Shown: in pieces, positions 17,247 through 25,760 of the stretch
How positions within the stretch are numbered: position 1 is the stretch's first letter
Layout of the letters: each line of letters begins with the position of its first letter
Assembly (NCBI GenBank): GCA_003054495.1
Contig: CP028514.1
Coordinates: 1,713,501 to 1,777,500, forward strand
Direction of reading: 5' to 3'
Source of the DNA: Carboxydocella thermautotrophica
GTDB taxonomy: Bacteria; Bacillota; GCA-003054495; Carboxydocellales; Carboxydocellaceae
Length of the DNA: 64,000 bases
Notes under the pieces: generated by a model
What the model was told of the DNA's origin: nothing
Database searches by the model: none
What the model saw: the letters and a program-made list of their open reading frames with translations, nothing else
Program-made: the position numbers and the translations under genes

Positions 17247-20200
17247 CAAATCCCCCCCTCGAACCATTTGTTTTACACAACAGTTTTTCCTCAATTAGAG
17301 TGTATGCTGCCGGGATAAGTAGAGGGGTAAGGATAGTAGAGGTTAGCAAGCCGCCCACCAGCACAATCCCCATCGATGAACGCATCTCCGCTCCTTCGGC
17401 TACAGCCAGGGCCGTAGGCAGCATACCGAAAATCATGGTCATAGAGGTCATAAAAATGGGACGCAAGCGGGTTGTACCCGCTTCCAGCAGAGCTTCCCGT
17501 AAAGAAAGCCCCCGGGCCCGCAGCGTATTGGTGTAGTCGATTAAAAGAGTACCGTTTTTTGCCGCCAGCCCATCCAGCATGATTAGGCCAATAAGTGAGA
17601 GGATATTCAAGGAATTGCCGGTTATAGCCAGTGCCGCCAGAGCGCCAATTAGCCCCGCCGGCAATGATAACATACGAATGAAAGGAGTAAGATAGGATTC
17701 ATAAAGCACCACCAGAATCATGTATACAAACATTATGGACAACAATAACGCCTGAATCAGATCCTGGAAGGATTCTTCCATATCCTTCTGTTCTCCATAA
17801 AAACTGATGTGGTAACCTGGCGGCAGAACTAACTGGTCCAGCTGCCGCTGGATATCTCCAGTTACATCCCCCAGTTTTCTCCCCTGATAGTTGGCCGAAA
17901 CGGTAATCAAGCGCTGACGGTCCTTATGGTAAATTACCGGGGGTGCCGTCCTTTCCTGCAAATCAGCTACCTGTGCCAGGGTGACCAGATCTCCTGTCAA
18001 AGTCTGAACTTTAATAGCAGCCAGCTGTTCCCTATCCTGCACCTGCTCCCGGCGGGCCTGTAAACGGACATCGGTTTCCTTGCCCTGCTGGCGCAAAACC
18101 CCGGCTATCTGGCCATCTACTGCTGTGCGCAGGGTCGTCCCGGCTTCATAGGCTGTTACCCCCAGCAGAGCCGCCCGTTCCCGCTGTAAAATCAGCTGCC
18201 ATTCTGGCTTACCTTCCTTTTTCCAGCTGCTCATCACATCCACGGTTCCCGGAGTCTGGCGCACAATCCTTTCCACCTGGCTGGCCAGTTTCTCCAGGGT
18301 CTGAAAGTCCGGGCCTGTCACTTCGATTTGAATGGGCAATCCTCCCCGGCCCCCTACTATTCCCGGATCACTGACTACCAGTTTTATCCCAGGAAAATCC
18401 GGAGCCCAGGTGCGAACTTCGTCCATAATTTCCCAGACGGTGCGCTGGCGTTCTTTTTTGTCCACTAGCAGCACGTCTACACTGCCTAAGTTTACAGCAG
18501 AGCTGATACCGTATTTTTGGCCGGTATTTCGACCAATGGTAGCCAGATAGCTTTTCAGTTCCGGCAGTTGCCTGACCCTGGCCTCCAGTTTTTTGACAGC
18601 AGCATCAGTGGCTCGCAGGGAGGCCCCTTCCGGCAATTCCAGAGTGATGGTAAAACGATTCTGATCTGTCCGGGCAATAAACTCTGTTCCAATAAAGCCA
18701 AGTGGAATCAGGGCTACTGCCCCACCTACCAGCAATAACACCACCAGGATGGTAAGGCCCCGGTGGTCAAGGGTCCAGAGCAAGGCCCGGCGATAAGCAA
18801 CCACAACCCAGGCTCCCAGCCGCTCCAGATAGCGCCAGAAACTGCCCTGGGCTTCTTTACCGCCACTGGCAAAGAGCCTGCTGGCCAGCGCAGGCGTCAG
18901 AGTAAAGGATACCAGCAAGGAAAAGAGAGTAGCAAAGACTACTGTTAAACCAAACTCCCGGAAAAACTGCCCTACCATGCCTTTCATAAAAGCCATGGGA
19001 CCAAAGACAACCACATCTGATAAAGTGATAGCTACTGCCGCCAGGCCAATTTCCATCCTGCCATCCAGAGCTGCCTGAAACCCGGATTTTCTCTGTTTCA
19101 AATGGCGATGAATGTTTTCCAGAACTACAATTGAATCATCGACCAGAATCCCCACTGAAAGGGATAGACCCATCAGAGAGAGCAGGTTTAGACTGAATCC
19201 GGCCCATTTCATAGCCATAAAGGTGGAAATGATTGAAACAGGAATGGCCAGCAGAGCGATTAGCAGTGAACGCCATTCGCGCAGGAAAAAGAACAGCACC
19301 AACCCGGTCATCAATACTCCTTCTACCAGGTTCCGCTGGGTATCTTTTAAAGAGGCATTGGTAAAGGTGGAATCATCTTTGACAACTGAGAGTTTAACCC
19401 CTGGTGGCAAGAGGCGCTCCAAATCCTGCAGGCGGCTGGTTACCTGTTCAGCAGTAGCCACCAGATTGGCGCTGCTTTGCTTCTGGATAATCAGGGCCAC
19501 AGCCTCCTGTCCGTTCAGGCGGCTATAATCCCGGTTTTCCTTGTTGGCCATTTTCACCTCAGCCACTTTATCCAGAGTCAAACCCGGCAAAAGGGGTAAA
19601 TGGCGGATATCATCAAGATCGGTAAATTGCCCCACCAGGCGGACACCATACTCCCTCTCCCCCTGGGCAATCTGTCCCGAAGGTACATTCAGATTTTCTG
19701 CTGCCAGTTTGCGGGCCAGCTGGTTTAAGGTCAGGCCATATTGTTCCAGTTTGAGCAAATCCACATTGATCTGCACTTCCTGTTTTTGCCCACCGACAAT
19801 ATCCACTTGAGCCACGCCCTGGATGTTCTGCAGCGCATCCTTGAGTTTTTCGTCGGCAAGACGATACAACTCATTGGCAGGAAAAGGGCCGGTCAGCGCC
19901 AGAGTCATAAAGGGCTGATTGTTAAAATCAAATTTTTTCACTACCGGTTTTTGCGCATCTTTAGGCAGTTTGTTGATTATCCCGTCAATGGCTTTCTGTG
20001 CATCCTGAGCGGCAGTATCAGCATTGGTACTCATGGTAAACTCCAGTACCGTCATGGCAATGCCTTCCCCGGCGGTGGAATTGATGCGCTTCAGCCCCGC
20101 CAGGGGAGCAACCGCTTCCCCAATAGGATCAACAATGGTTTGCTCGATTTCAGCAGCTCCCGCTCCCGGATAAATAGTCAGGATAGTAACATAGGGCAGA

Positions 20201-20322
20201 TTGGCTACCGGAAACAGGTCCACTCCCAGCCCGCGGTAACCGATAATCCCCAGCACTGCCAGCAGGGCAAATAGGACAGACAGGGCCCTGGTTTTTTCCA
20301 GTGCCCAGCGGGTAATATTCAT
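17236..20322 (-). CDS. RND family efflux pump (AcrB/HAE1 type)
   Basis: 1028 residues with the usual two-fold layout of 12 membrane helices and two large exterior loops. The proton-relay aspartates are present (VDDSIVVLENI near 405) and the matching lysine lies in AAKNGTLLIDYTN near 935, so it is probably an active proton-driven pump. In Gram-negatives such pumps need an adaptor and an outer-membrane channel; neither is encoded nearby. Substrate is unknown. The gene follows the helical 189-residue gene by 19 bp and overlaps the PrpR-like gene at its end. Confidence 0.92.
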   Translation of the reverse strand: MNITRWALEKTRALSVLFALLAVLGIIGYRGLGVDLFPVANLPYVTILTIYPGAGAAEIEQTIVDPIGEAVAPLAGLKRINSTAGEGIAMTVLEFTMSTNADTAAQDAQKAIDGIINKLPKDAQKPVVKKFDFNNQPFMTLALTGPFPANELYRLADEKLKDALQNIQGVAQVDIVGGQKQEVQINVDLLKLEQYGLTLNQLARKLAAENLNVPSGQIAQGEREYGVRLVGQFTDLDDIRHLPLLPGLTLDKVAEVKMANKENRDYSRLNGQEAVALIIQKQSSANLVATAEQVTSRLQDLERLLPPGVKLSVVKDDSTFTNASLKDTQRNLVEGVLMTGLVLFFFLREWRSLLIALLAIPVSIISTFMAMKWAGFSLNLLSLMGLSLSVGILVDDSIVVLENIHRHLKQRKSGFQAALDGRMEIGLAAVAITLSDVVVFGPMAFMKGMVGQFFREFGLTVVFATLFSLLVSFTLTPALASRLFASGGKEAQGSFWRYLERLGAWVVVAYRRALLWTLDHRGLTILVVLLLVGGAVALIPLGFIGTEFIARTDQNRFTITLELPEGASLRATDAAVKKLEARVRQLPELKSYLATIGRNTGQKYGISSAVNLGSVDVLLVDKKERQRTVWEIMDEVRTWAPDFPGIKLVVSDPGIVGGRGGLPIQIEVTGPDFQTLEKLASQVERIVRQTPGTVDVMSSWKKEGKPEWQLILQRERAALLGVTAYEAGTTLRTAVDGQIAGVLRQQGKETDVRLQARREQVQDREQLAAIKVQTLTGDLVTLAQVADLQERTAPPVIYHKDRQRLITVSANYQGRKLGDVTGDIQRQLDQLVLPPGYHISFYGEQKDMEESFQDLIQALLLSIMFVYMILVVLYESYLTPFIRMLSLPAGLIGALAALAITGNSLNILSLIGLIMLDGLAAKNGTLLIDYTNTLRARGLSLREALLEAGTTRLRPIFMTSMTMIFGMLPTALAVAEGAEMRSSMGIVLVGGLLTSTILTPLLIPAAYTLIEEKLLCKTNGSRGGFDEA

Positions 20323-20341
20323 CTCTCTCCCCTCCCGGATG

Positions 20342-20911
20342 TTAGGCCAGTGGTTGTGGTTGCTCCCCTAACACACTATGCAGCATGGATAACAAAAAAG
20401 TTTCCCGGGCAATAGCGGCAAAAGCCAGACGAAGGTCCTCTACCTCTTGCCAGGGGGCCGTTGCCAGTTCAGGAATATGTTCCTTCAATTCGTAAATAAT
20501 CCCGATACTGGCATGCTGAATTAAATAGGCGGTTTCATATTGAGCCTGAACCTCTGCTGCCCAGTGAACAGCTTCGTACAAATGTCTTTCCAGTTCCAGC
20601 AAACTGGCCACTGCCAGGTCTTTGAAAACCAGCTCTCCCCGGTTTAACAGGCGCGCTGCCAGGAATAAGTCCACTCCCAGTCCGGCGGCCTGTTTCAGCT
20701 GATCCAGTAACAGCATATTATATTGTTCTTGCCATTCCTGAACCAGTTCATTGGTCAAAAGCAACCGGGCAAAGGCGATTTGCACTTTTTCCTGTAATAC
20801 GGGAAGCATAGAGTTAAAAAATTTCTCCCGTTCCTCCCGGTAAAGGCCGGGCCCCTCCTGAACATCGTGAACAATTTCCTGCAATGCTGAACTCAGATCA
20901 AAATGATTCAT
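20342..20911 (-). CDS. Hypothetical helical protein upstream of the RND gene
   Basis: 189 residues that I do not recognise. It is acidic, rich in Leu, Ala, Glu and Gln, and appears almost wholly alpha-helical (for example LLELERHLYEAVHWAAEVQAQ). It has no signal peptide, membrane helix, or cysteine or metal motif. It is 19 bp upstream of the RND pump gene and shares its direction, so the two are probably one transcript. A regulatory or accessory role for the pump is possible. A divergent TetR-like C-terminal domain is one alternative, but no DNA-binding HTH is visible. Confidence 0.7.
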   Translation of the reverse strand: MNHFDLSSALQEIVHDVQEGPGLYREEREKFFNSMLPVLQEKVQIAFARLLLTNELVQEWQEQYNMLLLDQLKQAAGLGVDLFLAARLLNRGELVFKDLAVASLLELERHLYEAVHWAAEVQAQYETAYLIQHASIGIIYELKEHIPELATAPWQEVEDLRLAFAAIARETFLLSMLHSVLGEQPQPLA

Positions 20912-20962
20912 CAGCTTCTCCTCCCGCCCCTATTTTAGCACAGGGAAGGACGGTAGAAAAGC

Positions 20963-20990
20963 AAGACCCGGTACAAAAATACCGGGTCTT
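20963..20990 (-). terminator. Terminator of the TRAP transporter operon
   Basis: AAGACCCGGTA / TACCGGGTCTT arms (11 bp) with a six-base loop, followed on the minus strand by GCTTTTCT. It lies just after the second dctP stop codon at 20995 and separates the TRAP genes from the RND pair. Confidence 0.82.
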
Positions 20991-20994
20991 TCGA

Positions 20995-21981
20995 CTAAAA
21001 CCAATCTTCACCGATTTCCTGGGCCAATTCTTCTCGCAAAGGCATTAGAATCCGCTGCCATTCTTTTCTTTGTTCAGGAGTAAGCTCAATGATTTTAGTA
21101 CCCTGCGCCCGACGTATTCTTTCCAGATCCTCCAGATTTTGTTTAAACGCTTCCTGTCGTTCCCAGATAGTGACTTCCTGCAAAGTATCCAGGAGCAGCT
21201 GTCTGATTTTTTGATCCAGAGCTTCCCACTGGCTCTTGTTAACAACTACGGCATAACCCACATAACCGTGATTACTCAAGGTTATATATTTCTGCAACTG
21301 GTAAAATTTTTTGGAATAAAGATTGGAAGGGGGATTTTCACTGCCTTCCACCTGTCCCTTCTCCAGGGCCGAGTAAACGTCACTGAAAGCCATAGCAACG
21401 GGATTGGCCCCCAGACGCCGGAATTGTTTTGCCAGCATGGGGCTGTTCATGATCCGGAAATTCAAATCCCGGAAATCGCTGACTTTTACCAGCGGCCGAT
21501 TGGCTGCCATTACCTTGAAACCATTATCCCAGTAAGCTAGCACCAGCAGATTTCGGGCAAAGAGAGATTGTTTCAGTTTTTCACCTACCGGCCCATCCAG
21601 CAAACGGTGAACAGCATCGATATCTTCATAATAAAAAGGCAAGTCCAGCAATTGCCAGACCGGACTGAATTCCGTCAGTTTACTGGTGGCAGGAGCAATA
21701 ATCTGGACATAACCCTTCTGCACAGCCGCCAGCTCCTCCCCATCCTTATACAAAGTGGAATTGGGGAAAACCTGGATTTCCACTCTGCCCCGGCTGCGCT
21801 CCTGCACCAGCTGGGCCCAGCGCCGGGCCGCCCGACCCTTGGGGGTATTATCCCCTACGACATGAGAAAATTTAAGAATAACTTTTTCCTGACTGCTTAC
21901 CTGCTCAAAATCTCTGGCCGGAGTTTGACATCCTCCGGCCAGAAAAGCAAGCACTAATATTACCAGCAATAACTTGCGCAT
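20995..21981 (-). CDS. TRAP transporter substrate-binding lipoprotein (second DctP)
   Basis: 328 residues with a lipoprotein signal (LVILVLAFLAGGC, modified Cys at about 18). It then follows the DctP fold: ILKFSHVVGDNTPKGRAARRW, VQIIAPATSKLTEF, LNFRIMNSPMLAKQFRRLGA near 170, and VEGSENPPSNLYSKKFYQLQ. The arginine in FRIM corresponds to the carboxylate-binding Arg of the family. It binds an organic acid outside the cell and delivers it to DctQM. It follows dctM by about 50 bp and is a diverged paralogue of the DctP at 23913-24947, which suggests two ligands share one membrane pair. Confidence 0.93.
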   Translation of the reverse strand: MRKLLLVILVLAFLAGGCQTPARDFEQVSSQEKVILKFSHVVGDNTPKGRAARRWAQLVQERSRGRVEIQVFPNSTLYKDGEELAAVQKGYVQIIAPATSKLTEFSPVWQLLDLPFYYEDIDAVHRLLDGPVGEKLKQSLFARNLLVLAYWDNGFKVMAANRPLVKVSDFRDLNFRIMNSPMLAKQFRRLGANPVAMAFSDVYSALEKGQVEGSENPPSNLYSKKFYQLQKYITLSNHGYVGYAVVVNKSQWEALDQKIRQLLLDTLQEVTIWERQEAFKQNLEDLERIRRAQGTKIIELTPEQRKEWQRILMPLREELAQEIGEDWF

Positions 21982-22033
21982 CCGGCCTCTCTCCTTTGTT
22001 ATTGTAATTCGAGGCCAGCTGCCAAAATCCTTC

Positions 22034-23329
22034 TTAATCTGCCATCAACACTCGTGGAATATAGAGGGAAATATCGGGCCAAACCATAAGCAATATCATT
22101 ACAGCAATCATCAATACGATAAAGGGCACAACCCCTTTGACCACTTCCTCCAGCCGTTCTCTGGCCATATTGCTGACCACGAAGAGGTTAAGACCCACCG
22201 GGGGAGTAATCATAGCCAGCTCCATGTTTACAGTCATAACAATGGCGAACTGAATTAGGTCAATTCCAAGATGTTCAATCATAGGTAGCAGGATAGGCAA
22301 AGTAATGAGAGTAATGGATACCGCTTCCAGGAAGGTGCCCATGATAAAGAACATCAAGTTCGTAACCAGGAAGAAAGTGAATTTATTCAGATTGGCAGTT
22401 TTGATCCAGTCACCCACCAGATTAGGCACCTGGGCATCGGTAATATATAAGCTGAAGACCATCGCCGCAGCAATTACCAGATAAATCATGGAAATAGTAT
22501 TGGTTGCGTCCCGTAATGCCGGGCGGATGTCTTTCCAGCTTAGTTCACGATAGACAAACACCGAAACGATAATGGTATAAAAGACTGATAATACCGCTGC
22601 CTCAGTAGGCGTAACAATACCGGAGTAGATGCTGCCCAGAATAAATACCGGCAAAAACGCCCCGGGCAATGCTTTGAAAGTAGCCCGCCATCTTTCCGCC
22701 ATCGTAGCCTTTTCGCCACGGCCAAAACCATTCTTTTTAGCATAAAAGATAGCACTGATAATCAGGACCAGGGCCATGAACAGGCCTGGTAACAGACCGC
22801 CCATGAACAGCTTGCCGATGGACTCTTCCACAGTGATCCCGTAGATGATCAATGTCACACTGGGAGGAATGAGAATACCCAGGGTACCGGAAGCGGCAAT
22901 CAGACCCATGGCATAGCGTTTGGGATAACCGCCTTCAATCATAGCCGGCAACATCAGGGAGCCGATGGCTGCCGCAGTTGCAGGGGAAGAGCCGGAAATA
23001 GCGGCGAAAATGGCACAGGCCAGAATGGTAACTACCGAGAGACCGCCGGGCAGATGGCCGATCCAGGCCCTCAATGCAGCAATTAAATATTTGGCAATAC
23101 CGCCGCGGGACATTAGCACCCCTGCCATCACGAAAGCGGGAATGGCAATCAGGGGCGGTGCCAGCAAAGCGGAGAACATCCGCTGTACAATCATATACAA
23201 CGAAAACTTGCCACCCAGGAAAAGGATAATACTGGCCGCTGTACCAAGACTGACGGCAATGGGCACATTCAAAAGAAAGAGGATAATAAACAGACTAAAT
23301 AGCAGAATGGTAGTTGTCATTACTGTCAT
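22034..23329 (-). CDS. dctM: TRAP transporter large permease subunit
   Basis: 431 residues from the ATG at 23329, chosen because GGAAGGAGG lies eight bases upstream; the frame is open further but that extension is not membrane-like. About 12 helices are visible, with typical DctM segments (LIAIPAFVMAGVLMSRGG, SGSSPATAAAIGSLMLPAMI, GIVTPTEAAVLSVFY, MITPPVGLNLFV). It forms the sodium-coupled channel for organic acid uptake. Its start overlaps dctQ by 35 bp, so translation is likely coupled. Confidence 0.95.
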   Translation of the reverse strand: MTVMTTTILLFSLFIILFLLNVPIAVSLGTAASIILFLGGKFSLYMIVQRMFSALLAPPLIAIPAFVMAGVLMSRGGIAKYLIAALRAWIGHLPGGLSVVTILACAIFAAISGSSPATAAAIGSLMLPAMIEGGYPKRYAMGLIAASGTLGILIPPSVTLIIYGITVEESIGKLFMGGLLPGLFMALVLIISAIFYAKKNGFGRGEKATMAERWRATFKALPGAFLPVFILGSIYSGIVTPTEAAVLSVFYTIIVSVFVYRELSWKDIRPALRDATNTISMIYLVIAAAMVFSLYITDAQVPNLVGDWIKTANLNKFTFFLVTNLMFFIMGTFLEAVSITLITLPILLPMIEHLGIDLIQFAIVMTVNMELAMITPPVGLNLFVVSNMARERLEEVVKGVVPFIVLMIAVMILLMVWPDISLYIPRVLMAD

Positions 23330-23849
23330 GGCCCCTGCCTCCTTCCTCAGCCGCTGCCCAATCCCGGCCGCCATTTTTGAAAACATCGTGAATTTTGTCC
23401 AGATAACGAATAGCCAGCATGATACCGCTGAGCGGCAGGACCAGGGAGACAATCCAGAGGGGAGTCTGACTATCCGCAGAGCCCTGGCCCAGCAGTTTAT
23501 AAGTCATTACCAGTTTGGTGCCAAACACGGTTATAGCCCCGGCAAAAGCCAGCCCCACCAGATGTGCGAAAATGGTGACCACTCGCTTTACCCCTAATGG
23601 CAAAAGACGGTACAGCATATCCACCTTAATATGATGATCATCCCGCAGGGCCACAGCAAAACCGATCATTGCCCCCCAGACAATCAGATAAACCGAATAT
23701 TCATCTAAAATGGATTCCGGTTTACCGGTTACATAACGCAAAACGACATTGACCATAACCAGGGTCAGACCCAAGAAGATTAATCCACCGGACAGATAAT
23801 CCTCTATTGCTTCATACAAGGCAATGAATCTCTTCATAAACTTTTCCAT
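23295..23849 (-). CDS. dctQ: TRAP transporter small permease subunit
   Basis: 184 residues from the ATG at 23849, preceded by GGGAGGCGAGG. Four membrane helices are visible, with the DctQ segments FLGLTLVMVNVVLRYVTG, WGAMIGFAVALRDDHHIKVD near 75, and a final LPLSGIMLAIRYLD. It pairs with DctM to form the membrane part of the TRAP uptake system. It lies downstream of dctP across a hairpin that may lower permease expression relative to the binding protein. Confidence 0.93.
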   Translation of the reverse strand: MEKFMKRFIALYEAIEDYLSGGLIFLGLTLVMVNVVLRYVTGKPESILDEYSVYLIVWGAMIGFAVALRDDHHIKVDMLYRLLPLGVKRVVTIFAHLVGLAFAGAITVFGTKLVMTYKLLGQGSADSQTPLWIVSLVLPLSGIMLAIRYLDKIHDVFKNGGRDWAAAEEGGRGHDSNDNYHSAI

Positions 23850-23871
23850 CAGCCTCGCCTCCCTTCTCCGG

Positions 23872-23900
23872 AAAAAAGGGCACACCCTGCGGATGTGCCC
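23872..23900 (-). terminator. Intercistronic hairpin between dctP and dctQ
   Basis: GGGCACA / TGTGCCC arms with a nine-base loop, followed on the minus strand by six Ts. It looks like a partial terminator and would make dctP mRNA more abundant than dctQM, as is common for binding-protein operons. Confidence 0.7.
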
Positions 23901-23912
23901 CTGCAAGACAAA

Positions 23913-24947
23913 TTATTGAGCATTCCGGGCGGCATCCATGATTTCCTTGCCGATTTTGCTTTCATATTCCCTGTAGACAGGTTCCATTGCTTTCACAAAT
24001 TCTGCCCGGTCGGCTTCAGTCAGTTCATAAATTTCCACTTTACCGCTCTGTTTGATTTTTTCGAAACTTTCCTTATTCTGTTTATCGGAGAGCTCAGTGG
24101 CCAGTTTTGTTGCTTCATCCATGGCTTCTTTAACCTTAGAACGCAGATCTTCGGGAATGCTGTCCCAGAAGGACTTATTAACCAGCACCACATAATCTAT
24201 GCGACCATGGCCAGAGACAGTCAGATACTTCTGAACTTCAATGTATTTCTGGGTATCAATATTATTGAAGGTATTTTCCTGACCATCCACAGTACCATTC
24301 TGCAGAGCCGGATAAACTTCACCGAAGGGAATGGTCTGGGAACCAGCCCCCAGGGCTTTAAACTGGGCATCCAGCACCCCGCCGGATTGGGTCCGGAACT
24401 TCAGCCCCTTGAAGTCTTCCGGTCGCTTCAGAGGACGCTTGGAGTTGGTAAAATGCTTGGCACCATTGGGCCACCAGGCCAAACCGAGAATGCCTTTGTC
24501 TTCCAGACTGGTCAGCAATTTTTGTCCTACCGGTCCATTGTAGAAGTTTAAGGCAGCCTGATCGTTCTTGAAGATAAAAGGCATATCAACAATCTGGTAT
24601 GCCGGATTTAAACCCACCAGTTTGGTTGCAGAAGGAGCGATCATTTGCACATTGTTGGCCACCAGGGCTTCCAGCTCTTCCTTGTCACCATAGAGCTGGG
24701 AAGAAGGATATACTTCTACCTTGACTTTGCCGCCGGTTTTCTGTTCCACCAGCTCCTTGAATTTGAGAGCAGCCTGCCCTTTGGGAGTGGTTTCCTTTAC
24801 CACATGGGAAAATTTGATAACAATGGGCTCATCCTTTTTCTGTTCCCCCTGGCTGCTCTTTTCACCCCCGGAGCCACAGCCGGCCAGACCGAAAGCCAGT
24901 AGACCTGAGAGGGCAAGCGCAGCAGCCTTACGCCAGAAATTTTTCAT
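23913..24947 (-). CDS. dctP: TRAP transporter substrate-binding lipoprotein
   Basis: 344 residues. The N-terminal lipoprotein signal ends in LLAFGLAGC. The DctP fold follows: IKFSHVVKETTPKGQAALKF, VEVYPSSQLYGDKEELEALV, LKFRTQSGGVLDAQFKALGA (containing the substrate-carboxylate Arg), and GTVDGQENTFNNIDTQKYIE. It captures a C4-dicarboxylate or similar organic acid for the DctQM channel. It is the first transporter gene after the citrate-type two-component system and has its own predicted promoter with tandem repeats. Confidence 0.95.
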   Translation of the reverse strand: MKNFWRKAAALALSGLLAFGLAGCGSGGEKSSQGEQKKDEPIVIKFSHVVKETTPKGQAALKFKELVEQKTGGKVKVEVYPSSQLYGDKEELEALVANNVQMIAPSATKLVGLNPAYQIVDMPFIFKNDQAALNFYNGPVGQKLLTSLEDKGILGLAWWPNGAKHFTNSKRPLKRPEDFKGLKFRTQSGGVLDAQFKALGAGSQTIPFGEVYPALQNGTVDGQENTFNNIDTQKYIEVQKYLTVSGHGRIDYVVLVNKSFWDSIPEDLRSKVKEAMDEATKLATELSDKQNKESFEKIKQSGKVEIYELTEADRAEFVKAMEPVYREYESKIGKEIMDAARNAQ

Positions 24948-24995
24948 CCCTGTTACCTCCTTGTAAATTTTTTGATAATTTTTAATTTTACTTGT

Positions 24996-25054
24996 ATTCT
25001 ATCTAATATGTCTTTAAATGAGAACCTTTTGTTCATATTGATTATTTTGTTCAT
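24996..25054 (-). promoter_or_regulatory. dctP promoter with tandem direct repeats (candidate response-regulator sites)
   Basis: On the minus strand ATGAACAAAA occurs twice, 18 bp apart (25045-25054 and 25027-25036). A TAGAAT -10 box lies at 24996-25001 with no good -35 box. The repeat centres fall about 61 and 43 bp upstream of the predicted start, where activators often bind. Binding by the adjacent response regulator is inferred. Confidence 0.58.
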
Positions 25055-25073
25055 TTTGGTCAAAAAAAGGAGT

Positions 25074-25760
25074 TCACCGCAAAAAATAGCGGTGAACCGG
25101 TCTGCCCACTGAACCATATTGAATCTCTTTTTGTATCAATTCCTCTTTCTCCAAATATTCCAGGTAGCGTCTTGCAGTCACCCGGGCCACCCCCACCAGT
25201 TCCGCTACCTCTTCAGCCGTCAGAGGAATGGCTTTTTGTCTGAGACAGGTAAGCACTTGTTCCAGGGTAAATAAGTTCAAGCCTTTCGGCAGCTCAGTAT
25301 GCTTGAGCTTTTCCTGAACAATCACCGGCACTGCCAGCTGATCGATATCCTTCTGGTCCACCTGCTCCTTGCTGATCAGCTGTTTGCGTCGCTCCAGATA
25401 GGTTTCCAGGGCCTGTTTCAGCCGCTCAAATTTAAAAGGCTTAATTAAATAATCCACTACCCCGAAGCGCAACATCTGCTGAACTGTCTCACTATCCTGG
25501 GCCGCGGTAATGGCTATGACGTCCACCGGTAAGGCTGCACTGCGGATCTGCTGAATTACCTGGATACCATTCGTATCCGGCAGATAGATATCCAGAATCA
25601 CCAGGTCGGGGTGCAGGTACCGGATTTCCTCCACTGCCCTGCTCCCCTGCCGCAATGCCCCTATCACCTGAAAGCCGGGAATCATATTGATAAAGCTCTG
25701 GTTCACCTCTACCACCATGGGGTCATCTTCAATCAGCAATACGCGCAGAGGTTGCACCAT
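25074..25760 (-). CDS. CitB/DcuR family response regulator
   Basis: 228 residues. The receiver domain (about 1-125) has acidic residues EDD near 12, the phospho-acceptor Asp in LVILDIYLPD near 57, TAAQ near 85 and the lysine in YLIKPFKFE near 107. The C-terminal region (about 155-228) is the CitT/DcuR-type winged HTH (AEEVAELVGVARVTARRYLEYLEK). It should activate the dctP operon just downstream in response to the paired kinase. Its C-terminus is very similar to that of the membrane regulator at 3835-4926. The gene overlaps the kinase gene by 32 bp. Confidence 0.94.
   Translation of the reverse strand: MVQPLRVLLIEDDPMVVEVNQSFINMIPGFQVIGALRQGSRAVEEIRYLHPDLVILDIYLPDTNGIQVIQQIRSAALPVDVIAITAAQDSETVQQMLRFGVVDYLIKPFKFERLKQALETYLERRKQLISKEQVDQKDIDQLAVPVIVQEKLKHTELPKGLNLFTLEQVLTCLRQKAIPLTAEEVAELVGVARVTARRYLEYLEKEELIQKEIQYGSVGRPVHRYFLR

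Noticed and set aside
24963-24991. GTAAATT / AATTTTAC imperfect repeat near the dctP start
   Set aside because: It resembles the fdh palindrome but is imperfect and lies in the leader next to the ribosome site, where an activator would not act.
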